Origin: Bryobacteraceae bacterium
GTDB taxonomy: Bacteria > Acidobacteriota > Terriglobia > Bryobacterales > Bryobacteraceae
DNA length: 64,000 bases
Assembly: GCA_025056865.1 (NCBI GenBank)
Contig: JANWVO010000037.1
Span: forward strand, 40,954-104,953
Direction of reading: 5' to 3'
A program made the translations under genes and the position numbers. Below the pieces are notes generated by a model. The model saw only the letters and a program-made list of their open reading frames with translations, searched no databases and was not told the origin of the DNA. Shown here in pieces: positions 17,128 to 28,235 of the stretch (position 1 is its first letter; every line of letters begins with the position of its first letter).

Positions 17128-18090
17128 TCACGCGTTGCGCGCCACGTCCACCAGATCCGCGAAGACGCCATAGGCGGTCTGCTCCAGCCCGGGCTGAAAG
17201 CTGAACACCGCCAGATCGCCCATCAGGTCCGTGTGCAGCAGAAGCACGTTGGAGGTGCCGGACACCTGCGCGAGCAGGTCCGCGTGGTCCAGCACTTCCG
17301 CGCGCACGCGCAGCGAAACGCCCTGCGGCGTGCGCTTGCCGCGGCTCACCATCACGATGCGCTTGCCGGCGCGCTCGGCTTCCGCCACCTTCTCCGGCGT
17401 GAGCCGGCCAATGCCGCGGCGGTTCACTGCTGCGGGCGTGGTGCGCGCGTCCATCAGCACGTTGGCCAGCGCCGCCGCCTTGCAGGCGCTGTCCCAGCCG
17501 TCGATGTCGAACCACGGGTCGGCTTCGGTCACGCCCATCCGGCGCGCCTCTTCGATGCCCTCTTCCAGCGATGCTCCGCGCCGCATGGCATCGAGGATGA
17601 CCTGCGTAGTCGAATTCAGCACGCCGGCGAATCCCTGCACGCGCACGCCGGGCAGGCACTGCCGCGCCAGGCTGAATACCGGCGTGCCGTCCATCACCGT
17701 GCTCTCGAACCGGAACCCGACGCCCGCGCGGCGGGCTTCTTCGGCCAGTTCGGCGTAGCGGCAGGCGACCGGCCCCTTGTTGGCGGTCACCACATGCATT
17801 CCGCGCGCAAAGGCCGCGCGGATGTGACTGACAGCGGGCTCGCCGTCTTCGGGGTTCATCGTCGTCAGCTCGACCAGGATCTCCGCGCGGGCGCGGTCCA
17901 GAAACTCTTCCGCGCTCGCCGCCGCCGGGCCGAACACGGGCTCTTCGGGCAGCCCATGCAGATCGTATGCGGTGCCATGGCGCAGCGTGTGCGCGGCCAC
18001 GATGCGGAACGGATAGACGTGCTGCTGCTTCGCGATCAGGCGCGCCAGCGCGCGCGCCACTCTGCCGTAGCCAAGGATTGCGACTCTCAA
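17128..18090 (-). CDS. Second homoserine-dehydrogenase-like protein, no ACT domain
   Basis: A 320-residue NAD(P)-dependent enzyme of the homoserine dehydrogenase family: Rossmann motif AILGYGRVARA, VVTANKGPVACRY, NSTTQVILDAM in place of NGTxNY, and EADPWFDIDGWDSACKAAAL carrying the expected Asp and Lys. It lacks the regulatory ACT domain of its convergent neighbour. It could be a feedback-insensitive homoserine dehydrogenase or act on a related beta-semialdehyde. Its start overlaps the end of the DUF4139 gene by 4 bases (ATGA), so the two are translationally coupled. Confidence 0.88.
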   Translation of the reverse strand: MRVAILGYGRVARALARLIAKQQHVYPFRIVAAHTLRHGTAYDLHGLPEEPVFGPAAASAEEFLDRARAEILVELTTMNPEDGEPAVSHIRAAFARGMHVVTANKGPVACRYAELAEEARRAGVGFRFESTVMDGTPVFSLARQCLPGVRVQGFAGVLNSTTQVILDAMRRGASLEEGIEEARRMGVTEADPWFDIDGWDSACKAAALANVLMDARTTPAAVNRRGIGRLTPEKVAEAERAGKRIVMVSRGKRTPQGVSLRVRAEVLDHADLLAQVSGTSNVLLLHTDLMGDLAVFSFQPGLEQTAYGVFADLVDVARNA

Positions 18091-20144
18091 AACTCCAGCT
18101 TCTCGATCAGGGCGTTCAATTCAGTCTCAAGCGATGCGCGCCGCCGGCGCAACCCGCTCTGCCGGTCGCGGAGCTGCGCGATCTGGGCGTCGCCCCTGGC
18201 CAGCTCGGCGGCATAGCGGTTCACCTGCTCCTGCTGCCCGGGGACGTTGCGCAGCGTGTTGATGTTCTGCCGCAGCCGGTCCTGTTCGGCAGCGAGGTCG
18301 CGGATCTCGGCCTCGACGCGGCGCAGCTCGCCGTCCGCGTCGCTGATCTCGCGCTTCCGGGCGGCAATCGTTTCGAGCTGCTGCCGCGCCGCCGCGCTGA
18401 GCGAACGGTTCTGGATATAAGCGGAGAGCGCATCGGGCGTCAGCGACGTGACCGCCGTCGACTGTTCGATCTCGCGCTCTTCCACCACCGGCAGCTTCGC
18501 CGCGCCCTGGGCGGGCAGTTTCACCGGGAAACGCCACGAGTTCGGCGTCGTTTCCTCAGGCTTCGGGCTGATCAGCTTCCAGCCCTGCGAGGCGGCGTGT
18601 TCCACAAGCAGCAGCTTCTCCTTCGCCTCGGCATTCATGGCCGTGTAAACGGTGGTCCGCTGAATGGCGGTGCGCGTCGTAAGGACGCCGCGCCGCGCGG
18701 AGAAGCCCCGCACGACCTGTTCCTCCGAGTCGAACCGCGTCGTCACGCGCACGGACTGGTCCACGGCGTAACTGACGAGCCGCTTCTCGCCGCTCTTCAG
18801 CTCCTCGATCAGCGCCTCGCCCGAGTAGCCGGACGGATGGTACACGGTGACCGTGCCGCCGTCGAGCGTCTTGCCGGTAGTGTTGGTGATTTCCGCGGCG
18901 TGGCGGGGATTCATCTGCGAGCGGTCGGAGTAGATCAGAAGCCTGCGCGCGGCAACCTTTCCCTGAAAGAAGGGCAGCAGCAGGGACTCGCCGGCGCGGG
19001 CGTTCACCGGCGTGGTGAAGCTGTATTCGAACAGCTCGCCCGCCGAGCGCCCCTCGGCAGCCGGCTCCACCGAGCTGAGCGTCATCGGCTCCGGGGCGGG
19101 CGCCCTGGCATCCTCGGTCTCCGCCCGTGGCCCCGCCATCGCCATCATTCTCTGCGCGCCGCGAATGGGGCCCGCCTTCTCTGCCGTCGCCGGGCTCACG
19201 ATGCCGCCGATGGCGCCGCCCGGAATTCCGCCCACGTGCAGTTGCGGCGCCACTGCCTCCAGCCCCGGCAGGTCTGCCTCGCGCCGCTGTACGTAGCGCG
19301 CGTTCAGAAGGCGGGTGAGGAACGAAACCGGCCTGCCGCTGACGACGCTGAGCGAGACCTGGTTCCAGTCCTCGCCGGTGGCGTTCTCGACGATCGCCCA
19401 GCCTTCCAGCGAGGCTTCGCCCGTGTCGGGCAGCAGCAGGCGGTAGGTGGACTTCCACACCGGCGCCGGCGCCAGATACCGCGCCATCACGCGCTGCGGC
19501 CCGGCTCCGGCCACATCGATGTAGAGAGTGCGGCGGTCCGGGCTGAGATCCTGGGCCAGGGCCGACAGCGCATCGGCAAGCTGGCGCTGGAGGCGCGGCT
19601 CGGCAAACCGCAGCCCGGTGGCGGCGTCGAGATCGCAGATCATCAGGCCGCCGGAGTCGAGCATCAGCGTCAGCTCCTGCCTTTCGCCGCCGTTGGGCAT
19701 GGGGGCGGTGCGTCCGGAGACGATCACGCCCGCCAGCGGCTGGCCGCGGTATGTCATCTCGACACGCGCGCCGCGCCACTGATCCAGCAGTTGCGCCAGG
19801 GCCTGGCCCTGCGCCCCCCTGAGCCTCTGCGGAGCCTGCGCCTGCATCCGCAGCGGATCGAGAAACTCATAGCGCACGCGCGCCACGCCGCCCGGAGCCT
19901 CGACGAGCAGCGATTTCAGCACGTCGTCGATCTCCGTGGCCCGGAAGTCCAGCGCCGCCGGCTCGCCCGCCTTCACGTCTCCGCTCCTCTCGTAGAAAGC
20001 AACGCCATTCTTGTACACGACCACGCGCCGCACCGGCAGCGTGGCGGCCTGCGAAGCGCCCAGAGCCAGCAGGACCAGAGACAGGAGCTTCCTGCGGATC
20101 CTTCCCCCGCCGTGATATGGTCGACAAAAGGCCGCAACCGTCAT
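18087..20144 (-). CDS. Secreted DUF4139/DUF4140 domain protein
   Basis: Function unknown. About 685 residues with a signal-like hydrophobic segment (RKLLSLVLLALGASQA, residues of about 18-35). The N-terminal DUF4140-like part (LPVRRVVVYKNGVAFYERSG) leads into a DUF4139-like region with the family phrases WKSTYRLLLP and ANATGEDWNQVSLSVVSGRPVSF (approximately residues 210-260). The C-terminus is a strong coiled coil (residues of about 590-685, EISDADGELRRVEAEIRDLAAEQDRL). ATG 20144 or 20148-20150 overlaps the divergent receiver gene start; a shorter non-ATG start nearer the signal peptide is possible. Last four bases overlap the downstream dehydrogenase. Confidence 0.85.
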   Translation of the reverse strand: MTVAAFCRPYHGGGRIRRKLLSLVLLALGASQAATLPVRRVVVYKNGVAFYERSGDVKAGEPAALDFRATEIDDVLKSLLVEAPGGVARVRYEFLDPLRMQAQAPQRLRGAQGQALAQLLDQWRGARVEMTYRGQPLAGVIVSGRTAPMPNGGERQELTLMLDSGGLMICDLDAATGLRFAEPRLQRQLADALSALAQDLSPDRRTLYIDVAGAGPQRVMARYLAPAPVWKSTYRLLLPDTGEASLEGWAIVENATGEDWNQVSLSVVSGRPVSFLTRLLNARYVQRREADLPGLEAVAPQLHVGGIPGGAIGGIVSPATAEKAGPIRGAQRMMAMAGPRAETEDARAPAPEPMTLSSVEPAAEGRSAGELFEYSFTTPVNARAGESLLLPFFQGKVAARRLLIYSDRSQMNPRHAAEITNTTGKTLDGGTVTVYHPSGYSGEALIEELKSGEKRLVSYAVDQSVRVTTRFDSEEQVVRGFSARRGVLTTRTAIQRTTVYTAMNAEAKEKLLLVEHAASQGWKLISPKPEETTPNSWRFPVKLPAQGAAKLPVVEEREIEQSTAVTSLTPDALSAYIQNRSLSAAARQQLETIAARKREISDADGELRRVEAEIRDLAAEQDRLRQNINTLRNVPGQQEQVNRYAAELARGDAQIAQLRDRQSGLRRRRASLETELNALIEKLEF

Positions 20145-20523
20145 GGCCATCCTCCTTGTAGACGACGAAAAGCCGTTGCTCGCCCTGCTCCAGCGCTTTC
20201 TCGAGCGGGCCGGCTACCCTGTAGACACCTGCGAGCAGGGTTTGGTTGCGCTCGAGAAGTGCCGCGCGCGTCCGTGCCCGTACTCGGTGGTGGTTCTCGA
20301 TCTGAAACTGCCTGACATCTCCGGCCAGGAGCTGCTGCCGCGTCTGCTGGAAGCCGCGCCGCACGTCCATGTCATCGTCTCCAGCGGCACGCCCTTCAGC
20401 CCGGCGTCGCTGCCCCCCGCGCTGCGGCCAAGAGTGGAAGCGCTGCTGAAGCCGTTCCTTCCGAAAGAGCTGCTGGACGCGATTGCACGGCTCGCGCCGC
20501 GCGCCAGGAGCGCCTCAGTCTAG
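20143..20523 (+). CDS. Stand-alone response regulator receiver protein
   Basis: A 126-residue single REC domain: acidic pair in ILLVDDEK, phospho-acceptor Asp in VVVLDLKLPD, Ser in VIVSSGTP and Lys in LLKPFLP. No output domain and no adjacent kinase. Its start shares bases with the divergent DUF4139 gene and its end overlaps by 9 bases the convergent gene beside glgB. The receiver is more divergent than the one at 7205 but keeps all catalytic positions. Confidence 0.9.
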   Translation: MAILLVDDEKPLLALLQRFLERAGYPVDTCEQGLVALEKCRARPCPYSVVVLDLKLPDISGQELLPRLLEAAPHVHVIVSSGTPFSPASLPPALRPRVEALLKPFLPKELLDAIARLAPRARSASV

Positions 20524-21069
20524 CAGCGCCTTCAGCCGCTCGGCGAAATTCTCCTCGTCCTCCGACCACAGCAGCCGCCGCTCGGCCGCCAGCTCGTTCT
20601 CCAGATCCTGTGCCAGATGGAGCAGGCTGCGGATGTTGGCCTGCACGGGGCGCAGGTTGTCGCTCTGCGCTTCCGGCACGTAGAGCCGCTGCGGCCCGAG
20701 GTCGATGCGCACGTGCTCGCCCCGGGGCGTGTCGAACTGCGGCCCGAAAATCTCCAGATAGACCGTAGACGGCTTCAGTTCCCAGTCGCCGGTCCACTGG
20801 TAAAGATCCCAGCGGAGCTGCACCTGCAACGCGATGTCGTCGTGGAGGTGCAGTTGCGCCCGCTCGGCGGCTGCTTTCGGGTCGAGCGGCCCGTCGAAGT
20901 ACTCTTCCAGCAGCGGCGCCTCCTGGAAACTGAGCGGATAGACGCGCAGCACGCCGCCCGGCAGCAGCTTCGACTGCGGAAATATTTCCACGGCCTTCTT
21001 CAGGTACATGGGCAGGCCGACCCCGGAAAAATGCTTCAGCCAGAAGGAAAGGAACAGCGGATCGTGCAT
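20515..21069 (-). CDS. Conserved hypothetical protein coupled to glgB
   Basis: Unrecognised soluble protein of 184 residues, no signal or membrane segment. It starts MHDPLFLSFWLKHFSG and contains beta-rich stretches (ALQVQLRWDLYQWTGDWELK, TVYLEIFGPQFDTPRGEHVRIDLGPQRLYVPE) ending in a charged helix. The start lies only 4 bases after the glgB stop, so it is almost certainly co-translated with the glycogen branching enzyme. The residue pattern is reminiscent of carbohydrate-recognising beta folds, but that is a guess. Confidence 0.8.
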   Translation of the reverse strand: MHDPLFLSFWLKHFSGVGLPMYLKKAVEIFPQSKLLPGGVLRVYPLSFQEAPLLEEYFDGPLDPKAAAERAQLHLHDDIALQVQLRWDLYQWTGDWELKPSTVYLEIFGPQFDTPRGEHVRIDLGPQRLYVPEAQSDNLRPVQANIRSLLHLAQDLENELAAERRLLWSEDEENFAERLKALLD

Positions 21070-21073
21070 CGCA

Positions 21074-23242
<2,169 letters not shown>

Positions 23243-23261
23243 GCGGCTATTATGGCAGTTC

Positions 23262-24185
23262 ATGGACTTGCGGTCATTGCCCAAGGCCGAGCTGCACCTG
23301 CATCTGGAGGGCGCGGCGGCGCCGGAGACGCTCTGCGAGATCGTGCCCGGGCTCCAGCCTGAAGAGGCGCGGCAGCGGATGCGGTTCACGGATTTCCAGG
23401 AGTTCCTTCAGGCCTTCAAATGGGTGCACTCCTGCCTGCGCCGTCCGGAGCATTTCGCGCTGGTCCTGCGGCGGCTGCGGGAAAGCCTGGCGGCGGAAGG
23501 CGTGCGCTACGCGGAAATCAATGTGAGCGCCGGCGTGATTCTCTGGCGCGGGCTGCCGCTCGACGAGTTCTTCCACGCCATCGCCGAAGAGGCGGAGCGC
23601 GGCCCGCTGCCGGTGCGCTTCGTCTTCGATGCGGTGCGGCAGTTCGGGCTGGACCACGTGCAGGCGACGGCCGAAGCGGCCGTGCGCTGGAGGCATCACG
23701 GCGTCGTCGGGTTCGGCATCGGCGGCGACGAGGCGCGCGGCCCGGCGCGGCTCTACCGCGAGGTCTTCGCCTACGTCCGGCGGCACGGGCTGGCCGCAGT
23801 GCCGCACGGCGGCGAAACCACCGGGCCGGAGAGCGTGTGGGAGGCGCTGGAATGCGGCGCCCGCCGCATCGGACACGGCATCCGGGCGATCGAGGACGCG
23901 CGCCTCATGGACGAGCTGCGCCGCCGCGGCGTTCCCCTTGAGATCTGCATCACGAGCAACGTGCGCACCGGCGCGGTGCGGCGGCTGGAAGAGCACCCGG
24001 TGCGGCGGCTGTTCGATGCGGGCGTCCCCATCGTGCTCAGCACCGACGATCCGGCGCTGTTTGAGACAACGCTCGTGCGCGAGTACGAACTGGCCCGCAG
24101 CGCGTTCGGGTTTGCGGAGGACGAGCTCCGGCAGCTCGCGGAAAACAGCTTCCGCTATGCGCTCGCCGCGCCCGCCGTGTCCTGA
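23262..24185 (+). CDS. Adenosine deaminase family enzyme
   Basis: A 307-residue metal-dependent deaminase. Visible motifs are the N-terminal metal site [10 protein letters not shown], the third metal His with neighbouring Glu in [37 protein letters not shown] and the catalytic STDDPALF near the C-terminus. Substrate could be adenosine or, in lineages using the futalosine menaquinone pathway, aminodeoxyfutalosine; sequence alone does not separate these. The ATG at 23262 immediately precedes the conserved [11 protein letters not shown] start. Divergent from glgB, and its 3' end overlaps the convergent cysE by 31 bases. Confidence 0.9.
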   Translation: MDLRSLPKAELHLHLEGAAAPETLCEIVPGLQPEEARQRMRFTDFQEFLQAFKWVHSCLRRPEHFALVLRRLRESLAAEGVRYAEINVSAGVILWRGLPLDEFFHAIAEEAERGPLPVRFVFDAVRQFGLDHVQATAEAAVRWRHHGVVGFGIGGDEARGPARLYREVFAYVRRHGLAAVPHGGETTGPESVWEALECGARRIGHGIRAIEDARLMDELRRRGVPLEICITSNVRTGAVRRLEEHPVRRLFDAGVPIVLSTDDPALFETTLVREYELARSAFGFAEDELRQLAENSFRYALAAPAVS

Positions 24186-24829
24186 CCGGCGCCGAGCTTC
24201 GCCGACAGCTCGCGCACGATGCGCTCAAGCTGCTCCACCCGCTGCGTGAGCTGTTCGATGGCCTGGCCCTCGGGATCCGGCAGCTTGGCGTGTTCGAGCA
24301 CTTCCTCATTGTCGAGCCGCGTGCGCACGACGCGCCCGGGCACGCCCACGACGGTGGAATGGTCCGGCACGGACTTCAGCACCACCGATCCTGCGCCGAT
24401 GCGGACGTGGTTGCCAATGGTGATGTTGCCCAGCACCTTGGCTCCGCTGCCGACGACGACATGGTTGCCGAGCGTCGGATGGCGCTTGCCGCGCTCCTTG
24501 CCGGTGCCGCCCAGCGTCACGCCCTGATAGAGCAGGCAGTCGTCGCCGATGACCGCCGTTTCGCCGATGACGACGCCCATGCCGTGGTCGATGAAGAAGC
24601 GGCGCCCGATCTGCGCGCCGGGGTGGATCTCGATGCCCGTGAGAAAACGCGACGTCTGGCTGATCATGCGCGCCAGCGTCGTGAAGCCCGCCTTGTAAAG
24701 CCTGTGCGCCACGCGGTGGAACAGGATCGCGTGAAAGCCCGGGTAACAGAAGATGATTTCGAGCACGCTCTTCGCGGCGGGATCCTCGCGGAAAATCGTG
24801 TCGATCTGTTCCCGGATGGTGCGGAACAT
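24155..24829 (-). CDS. cysE: Serine O-acetyltransferase
   Basis: Acetylates serine as the first step of cysteine synthesis. The 224-residue protein has the short N-terminal helical region of the bacterial CysE form and a left-handed beta-helix with hexapeptide repeats ([43 protein letters not shown]). Active-site His lies in FIDHGMG. The C-terminus adds a helical, probably coiled-coil tail ([20 protein letters not shown]). ATG 24829 chosen over an upstream TTG. No cysK is adjacent. Confidence 0.95.
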   Translation of the reverse strand: MFRTIREQIDTIFREDPAAKSVLEIIFCYPGFHAILFHRVAHRLYKAGFTTLARMISQTSRFLTGIEIHPGAQIGRRFFIDHGMGVVIGETAVIGDDCLLYQGVTLGGTGKERGKRHPTLGNHVVVGSGAKVLGNITIGNHVRIGAGSVVLKSVPDHSTVVGVPGRVVRTRLDNEEVLEHAKLPDPEGQAIEQLTQRVEQLERIVRELSAKLGAGQDTAGAASA

Positions 24830-24858
24830 GGCTTGTCCCAATTATGCACCCGGACCGG

Positions 24859-25434
24859 TCATTCGCGCGTCCACCATTTCCCAGCGTCAGGCGGGACAAA
24901 GCGGAGCATCGCATCGAGCAGGGCGCCGAGGTCCGTGCCGGAGAGGATCATCCGGCGGTGCGCCGGATGGAGGAATCCGTCCTCCACGGCGCGGTCGCAG
25001 AACCGCAGCAGGTGGTCGAAGTAGCCCTCCACATTCAGCAGCGCCACGGGCTTGCGGTGCAGGCCGAGCTGCCCCCAGGTGAGCGTCTCGAACAGCTCGT
25101 CCAGCGTGCCCAGCCCGCCGGGCAGCGCAAGGAACGCATCGGCCAGCCCGCTCATCATCGCCTTGCGGTCGTGCATCGACTCGACGACGTGCAGCGCCGT
25201 GAGCCGCGGATGGGCCACTTCGCGGTCCACGAGCGCCTGCGGGATGACGCCGACGGCCTCGCCGCCGGCCTCGAGCGCCGCGTCGGCCAGCGCGCCCATC
25301 AGGCCGACGCCCGCCCCGCCGTACACCAGCCGCAGGCCGCGGCGCGCCATCTCGCGGCCGGCCTGCCGGGCCGCTTCGAAGTAAACGTCCTTCGCGCGCG
25401 AGCTCGATCCGCAGAATACGCACACCGACTTCAT
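24859..25434 (-). CDS. LOG family nucleotide phosphoribohydrolase (TIGR00730)
   Basis: A 191-residue Rossmann-fold protein of the LOG/YvdD family, which releases free base from nucleoside 5'-monophosphates (cytokinin-type or generic AMP). Hallmarks are VCVFCGSSS at the N-terminus, the GGAGVGLMG loop and the PGGLGTLDELFE active-site motif with nearby Arg and Lys (DRKAMM). Most bacterial members have housekeeping nucleotide-salvage roles, so a hormone function is not implied. Lies 29 bases upstream of cysE on the same strand and may share its transcript. Confidence 0.93.
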   Translation of the reverse strand: MKSVCVFCGSSSRAKDVYFEAARQAGREMARRGLRLVYGGAGVGLMGALADAALEAGGEAVGVIPQALVDREVAHPRLTALHVVESMHDRKAMMSGLADAFLALPGGLGTLDELFETLTWGQLGLHRKPVALLNVEGYFDHLLRFCDRAVEDGFLHPAHRRMILSGTDLGALLDAMLRFVPPDAGKWWTRE

Positions 25435-25514
25435 CGCTCTACCAGCGTGGCACAGGCGGCGGCCCGCAGAGGAGCGTTTGATATGATGATGCCGCTTCGC
25501 GCAAGAGGCCCGGC

Positions 25515-27161
25515 ATGCAGCCCTGGACGCAGAACTACGATCCGCTCGGCAACGCCGCCCTTTCGACCCTGGCGGCGGCCATTCCGGTGACGGTGCTGTT
25601 CTACCTGCTGGCAGTGCGCAGGATCGCCGCGCATCTGGCGGCGCTCTACGCGCTGCTGGCCAGCATGCTGGTGGCGGCGCTGATCTTCCGCATGCCCGTG
25701 CCGATGGTGCTGGGCGCGGCGGCGCACGGCAGCGTATATGCGGCGCTGTGGATCGCCTGGGTGGTGGTGGGTGCGGTGTTCGTCTACGACCTTACCGTCG
25801 AAAGCGGCCACTTCGAAACGATCAAAGGCTCCATTGGCGCGATCACTGACGACCGCCGCGTGCAGATGCTGCTCATCGCCTTCTGCTTCGGCGCGGTGCT
25901 CGAAGGCGCGGGCGGCGGCGGCGCGCCGGTGGCGGTGACGGCGGCGATGATGATCGGTCTGGGCTTCCGCCCGTTCGAAACCGCCGTCGTCTGCCTGATG
26001 GCGAACACGGCTCCGGTGGCGTGGGGCGGCATGGGCAATCCGGTGCGCGCGCTGAGCGCGGTGACCGGGCTGGCGGAAAGCGACCTGAGCGCGACGATGG
26101 GCCGCATTCTGCCTCCCATCGCGGCCATCCTGCCGTTCTGGCTGGTCCGTTCGATGGTGGGCTGGAAGCAGACGCTCGAGGTCTGGCCCGCCTGCGTGGT
26201 GGCGGGCTTCACGTTCGCAGGCATCCAGTTCTTCTGGTCGAACTACGTGGATCCCAACCTCGTCGACATCATGAGCGGCATGGGCACGCTGCTGGTTTCT
26301 GCCGCGTTTTTCAGGTACTGGAAGCCGCGCAACGAATTCCACTTCCGCGAAGAAGCCGGCAGGCCGAGGCCGGAAAAGAAGCGCTACCGCGCGGGCGAGG
26401 TCGTCCACGCCTGGTCGCCGTTCGCCCTCATCGCGCTGTTCGTCATCCTGTGGGGCATTCCGGCGGTGAAGGCGGTCATCGCGAAGACCTCCTACAAGGC
26501 TCCCGTGCCGGGGCTGCATCAGATGGTCATCCGCACGGCGCCGGTGGTGGAAAAGGACGTGGTGGAAAGCGCCATCTTCAGCTTCGACTGGCTGGCCAGC
26601 GTCGGCACGGCGACGGTGCTGGCGGGCTTCGTCGCCGGACCGGTGCTGGGCCTGCCGATGGGCGTGACGCTCCGCGTGTTCCGCAAGACGCTGTTCCGCA
26701 TGCGCTACAGCTTCCTTGCGATCCTCTGCATGATCTGCATGGCCTACGTGATCCGTTACTGCGGCATGGACGCGGTGATGGGGCTGGCCATGACGCACAC
26801 CGGCGTGCTGTATCCCGTGTTCGGAACGTTCATCGGCTGGCTGGGCGTGGCGCTGAGCGGCACGGACGCAGGCTCGAATGCGCTGTTCGGCAACCTCCAG
26901 GTGGTGACGGCGACAAAGCTGGGGCTGGATCCGGTGCTGATGGCCTCGGCGAACTCCACCGGCGGCGTGATGGGCAAGATGGTGGCGGCGCAGTCGCTGA
27001 TCATTGCCTGCGTGGCGGCGGGCATCGAGGGCAAGGAGGGCGACCTGTTCCGCGCCGTGGCCAAGCACGGGCTGGCGCTCGCGCTGCTGATCGGCCTGCT
27101 GGTCACGCTCTACGCCTACGTGCTGCCGGGCGTGGTGGCGCACAATCACCGCTTCTGGTAA
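25515..27161 (+). CDS. L-lactate permease family transporter
   Basis: A 548-residue inner-membrane permease of the LctP (lactate/glycolate) family with about 12-14 hydrophobic helices. Family phrases are visible: GAVLEGAGGGGAPVAVTAAMM, the MANTAPVAWGGMGNP segment, FGTFIGWLGVALSGTDAGSNALFGNLQ and NSTGGVMGKMVAAQSLIIA. The starting ATG follows LOG by about 80 bases on the opposite strand. It is followed on the same strand by an exported RraA-like protein and an exported enolase-superfamily enzyme, which suggests uptake of a hydroxy- or sugar-acid rather than only lactate. Confidence 0.94.
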   Translation: MQPWTQNYDPLGNAALSTLAAAIPVTVLFYLLAVRRIAAHLAALYALLASMLVAALIFRMPVPMVLGAAAHGSVYAALWIAWVVVGAVFVYDLTVESGHFETIKGSIGAITDDRRVQMLLIAFCFGAVLEGAGGGGAPVAVTAAMMIGLGFRPFETAVVCLMANTAPVAWGGMGNPVRALSAVTGLAESDLSATMGRILPPIAAILPFWLVRSMVGWKQTLEVWPACVVAGFTFAGIQFFWSNYVDPNLVDIMSGMGTLLVSAAFFRYWKPRNEFHFREEAGRPRPEKKRYRAGEVVHAWSPFALIALFVILWGIPAVKAVIAKTSYKAPVPGLHQMVIRTAPVVEKDVVESAIFSFDWLASVGTATVLAGFVAGPVLGLPMGVTLRVFRKTLFRMRYSFLAILCMICMAYVIRYCGMDAVMGLAMTHTGVLYPVFGTFIGWLGVALSGTDAGSNALFGNLQVVTATKLGLDPVLMASANSTGGVMGKMVAAQSLIIACVAAGIEGKEGDLFRAVAKHGLALALLIGLLVTLYAYVLPGVVAHNHRFW

Positions 27162-27295
27162 GACTCTGCGGAAGATGCAGGGGCCTTCATTTGAAAGCCG
27201 CACGGCAGTTTGAAAGAATACGCGCATCCGATCCACAGGCCGGGCCGGCGTTTCGGCGCGGCCATCTTCAGGAAGTCCACAGGAGGGCTGAAGCG

Positions 27296-28216
27296 ATGAG
27301 AAGATACCGGGCAGCCGCAGGGCTCGCACTGGCGGTGTTCTTCCTGCCTGCCGCCAGCGCGCAGCTTGGCATGTTCTCGAACGAGCAGCGCATCGCCATC
27401 ACGCGTGAATGGAAGGGCGAGCGCTTTCCCGACGGGCGTCCGAAAGTGCCGGATGAGGTGCTGGACCGGCTGAAGCTCACCACGGCGGAAGAGGCGTGGG
27501 GGACGCTGAGGCGCCTGGGCTACCACAACCAGTTCGAGGGCAACTGGAAGACGGTGAACGTCGACGACCCGGCCGGCGACCGGCTGGTGGGCCGCGTGGT
27601 GACGGCCGTCTTCATGCCGAAGCGGCCGGACGTCGACAGCTTCATCATGGACATGGGCAAGAAGGAGAACCGCGTCGGCCGCGGCCAGAACTCCTGGGTG
27701 ATCGACACGCTGGTCAAGCGCGACGTGATGGTCGTGGACCTGTTCGGCAAGATCAAGGACGGCACCATCATCGGCGACAACCTCGGCACGTCGATCTGGA
27801 CGAAGACGGGCACGGGATTGGTGGTGGACGGCGCCGTGCGCGATGTCAGCGGCCTGATGGAGATCAAGGGCTTCAAGATCTTCTGCCGTGGCTTCGACCC
27901 GAGCGCCATTGCCGAGGTGACGCTGATGGGCATCAACGTGCCCATCCGCATCGGCAACGTCACCGTGCTGCCGGGCGACGTGGTGCTGAGCGATCCCGAG
28001 GGCGTCGTCTTCATCCCCGCCCATCTGGCCGAAAAGGTGGCCGACGACAGCGAGCTGATCCGGTTGCAGGACGAGTGGGGGCACCAGATGCTGCGGGAGC
28101 ACAGATACACCCCCGGCCAGATCGACGCCCAGTGGACGCCGCAGATGATCGACGAGTTCAACAGGTGGGCCGAGTCGAAAGGCGCCAAAGTCCGCATGCC
28201 GAAGCGCGAGAAGTGA
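27296..28216 (+). CDS. Exported RraA-like (HMG aldolase fold) protein
   Basis: 306 residues. A signal peptide (RRYRAAAGLALAVFFLPAASA) is followed by about 70 residues not typical of cytosolic RraA and then the RraA/HMG-aldolase fold: TAVFMPKRPDVDSF, VVVDLFGKIKDGTIIGDNL, VVDGAVRDVSGL with the metal and substrate Asp/Arg pair, and VLPGDVVLSDPEGVVFIPA. The family includes RNase E inhibitor RraA and pyruvate-forming aldolases; export points to an aldolase/hydrolase-like role. Strong RBS AGGAGG lies 8-10 bases upstream. Lies between the permease and the dehydratase-like gene, 19 bases before the latter. Confidence 0.88.
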   Translation: MRRYRAAAGLALAVFFLPAASAQLGMFSNEQRIAITREWKGERFPDGRPKVPDEVLDRLKLTTAEEAWGTLRRLGYHNQFEGNWKTVNVDDPAGDRLVGRVVTAVFMPKRPDVDSFIMDMGKKENRVGRGQNSWVIDTLVKRDVMVVDLFGKIKDGTIIGDNLGTSIWTKTGTGLVVDGAVRDVSGLMEIKGFKIFCRGFDPSAIAEVTLMGINVPIRIGNVTVLPGDVVLSDPEGVVFIPAHLAEKVADDSELIRLQDEWGHQMLREHRYTPGQIDAQWTPQMIDEFNRWAESKGAKVRMPKREK

Positions 28217-28235
28217 GCGAGCGAGGGAGGACGCC

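Noticed and set aside
26021..27295. Upstream extension of the RraA-like reading frame.
   Set aside because: It overlaps the permease gene out of frame; the true start is ATG 27296, with a ribosome site and signal peptide.
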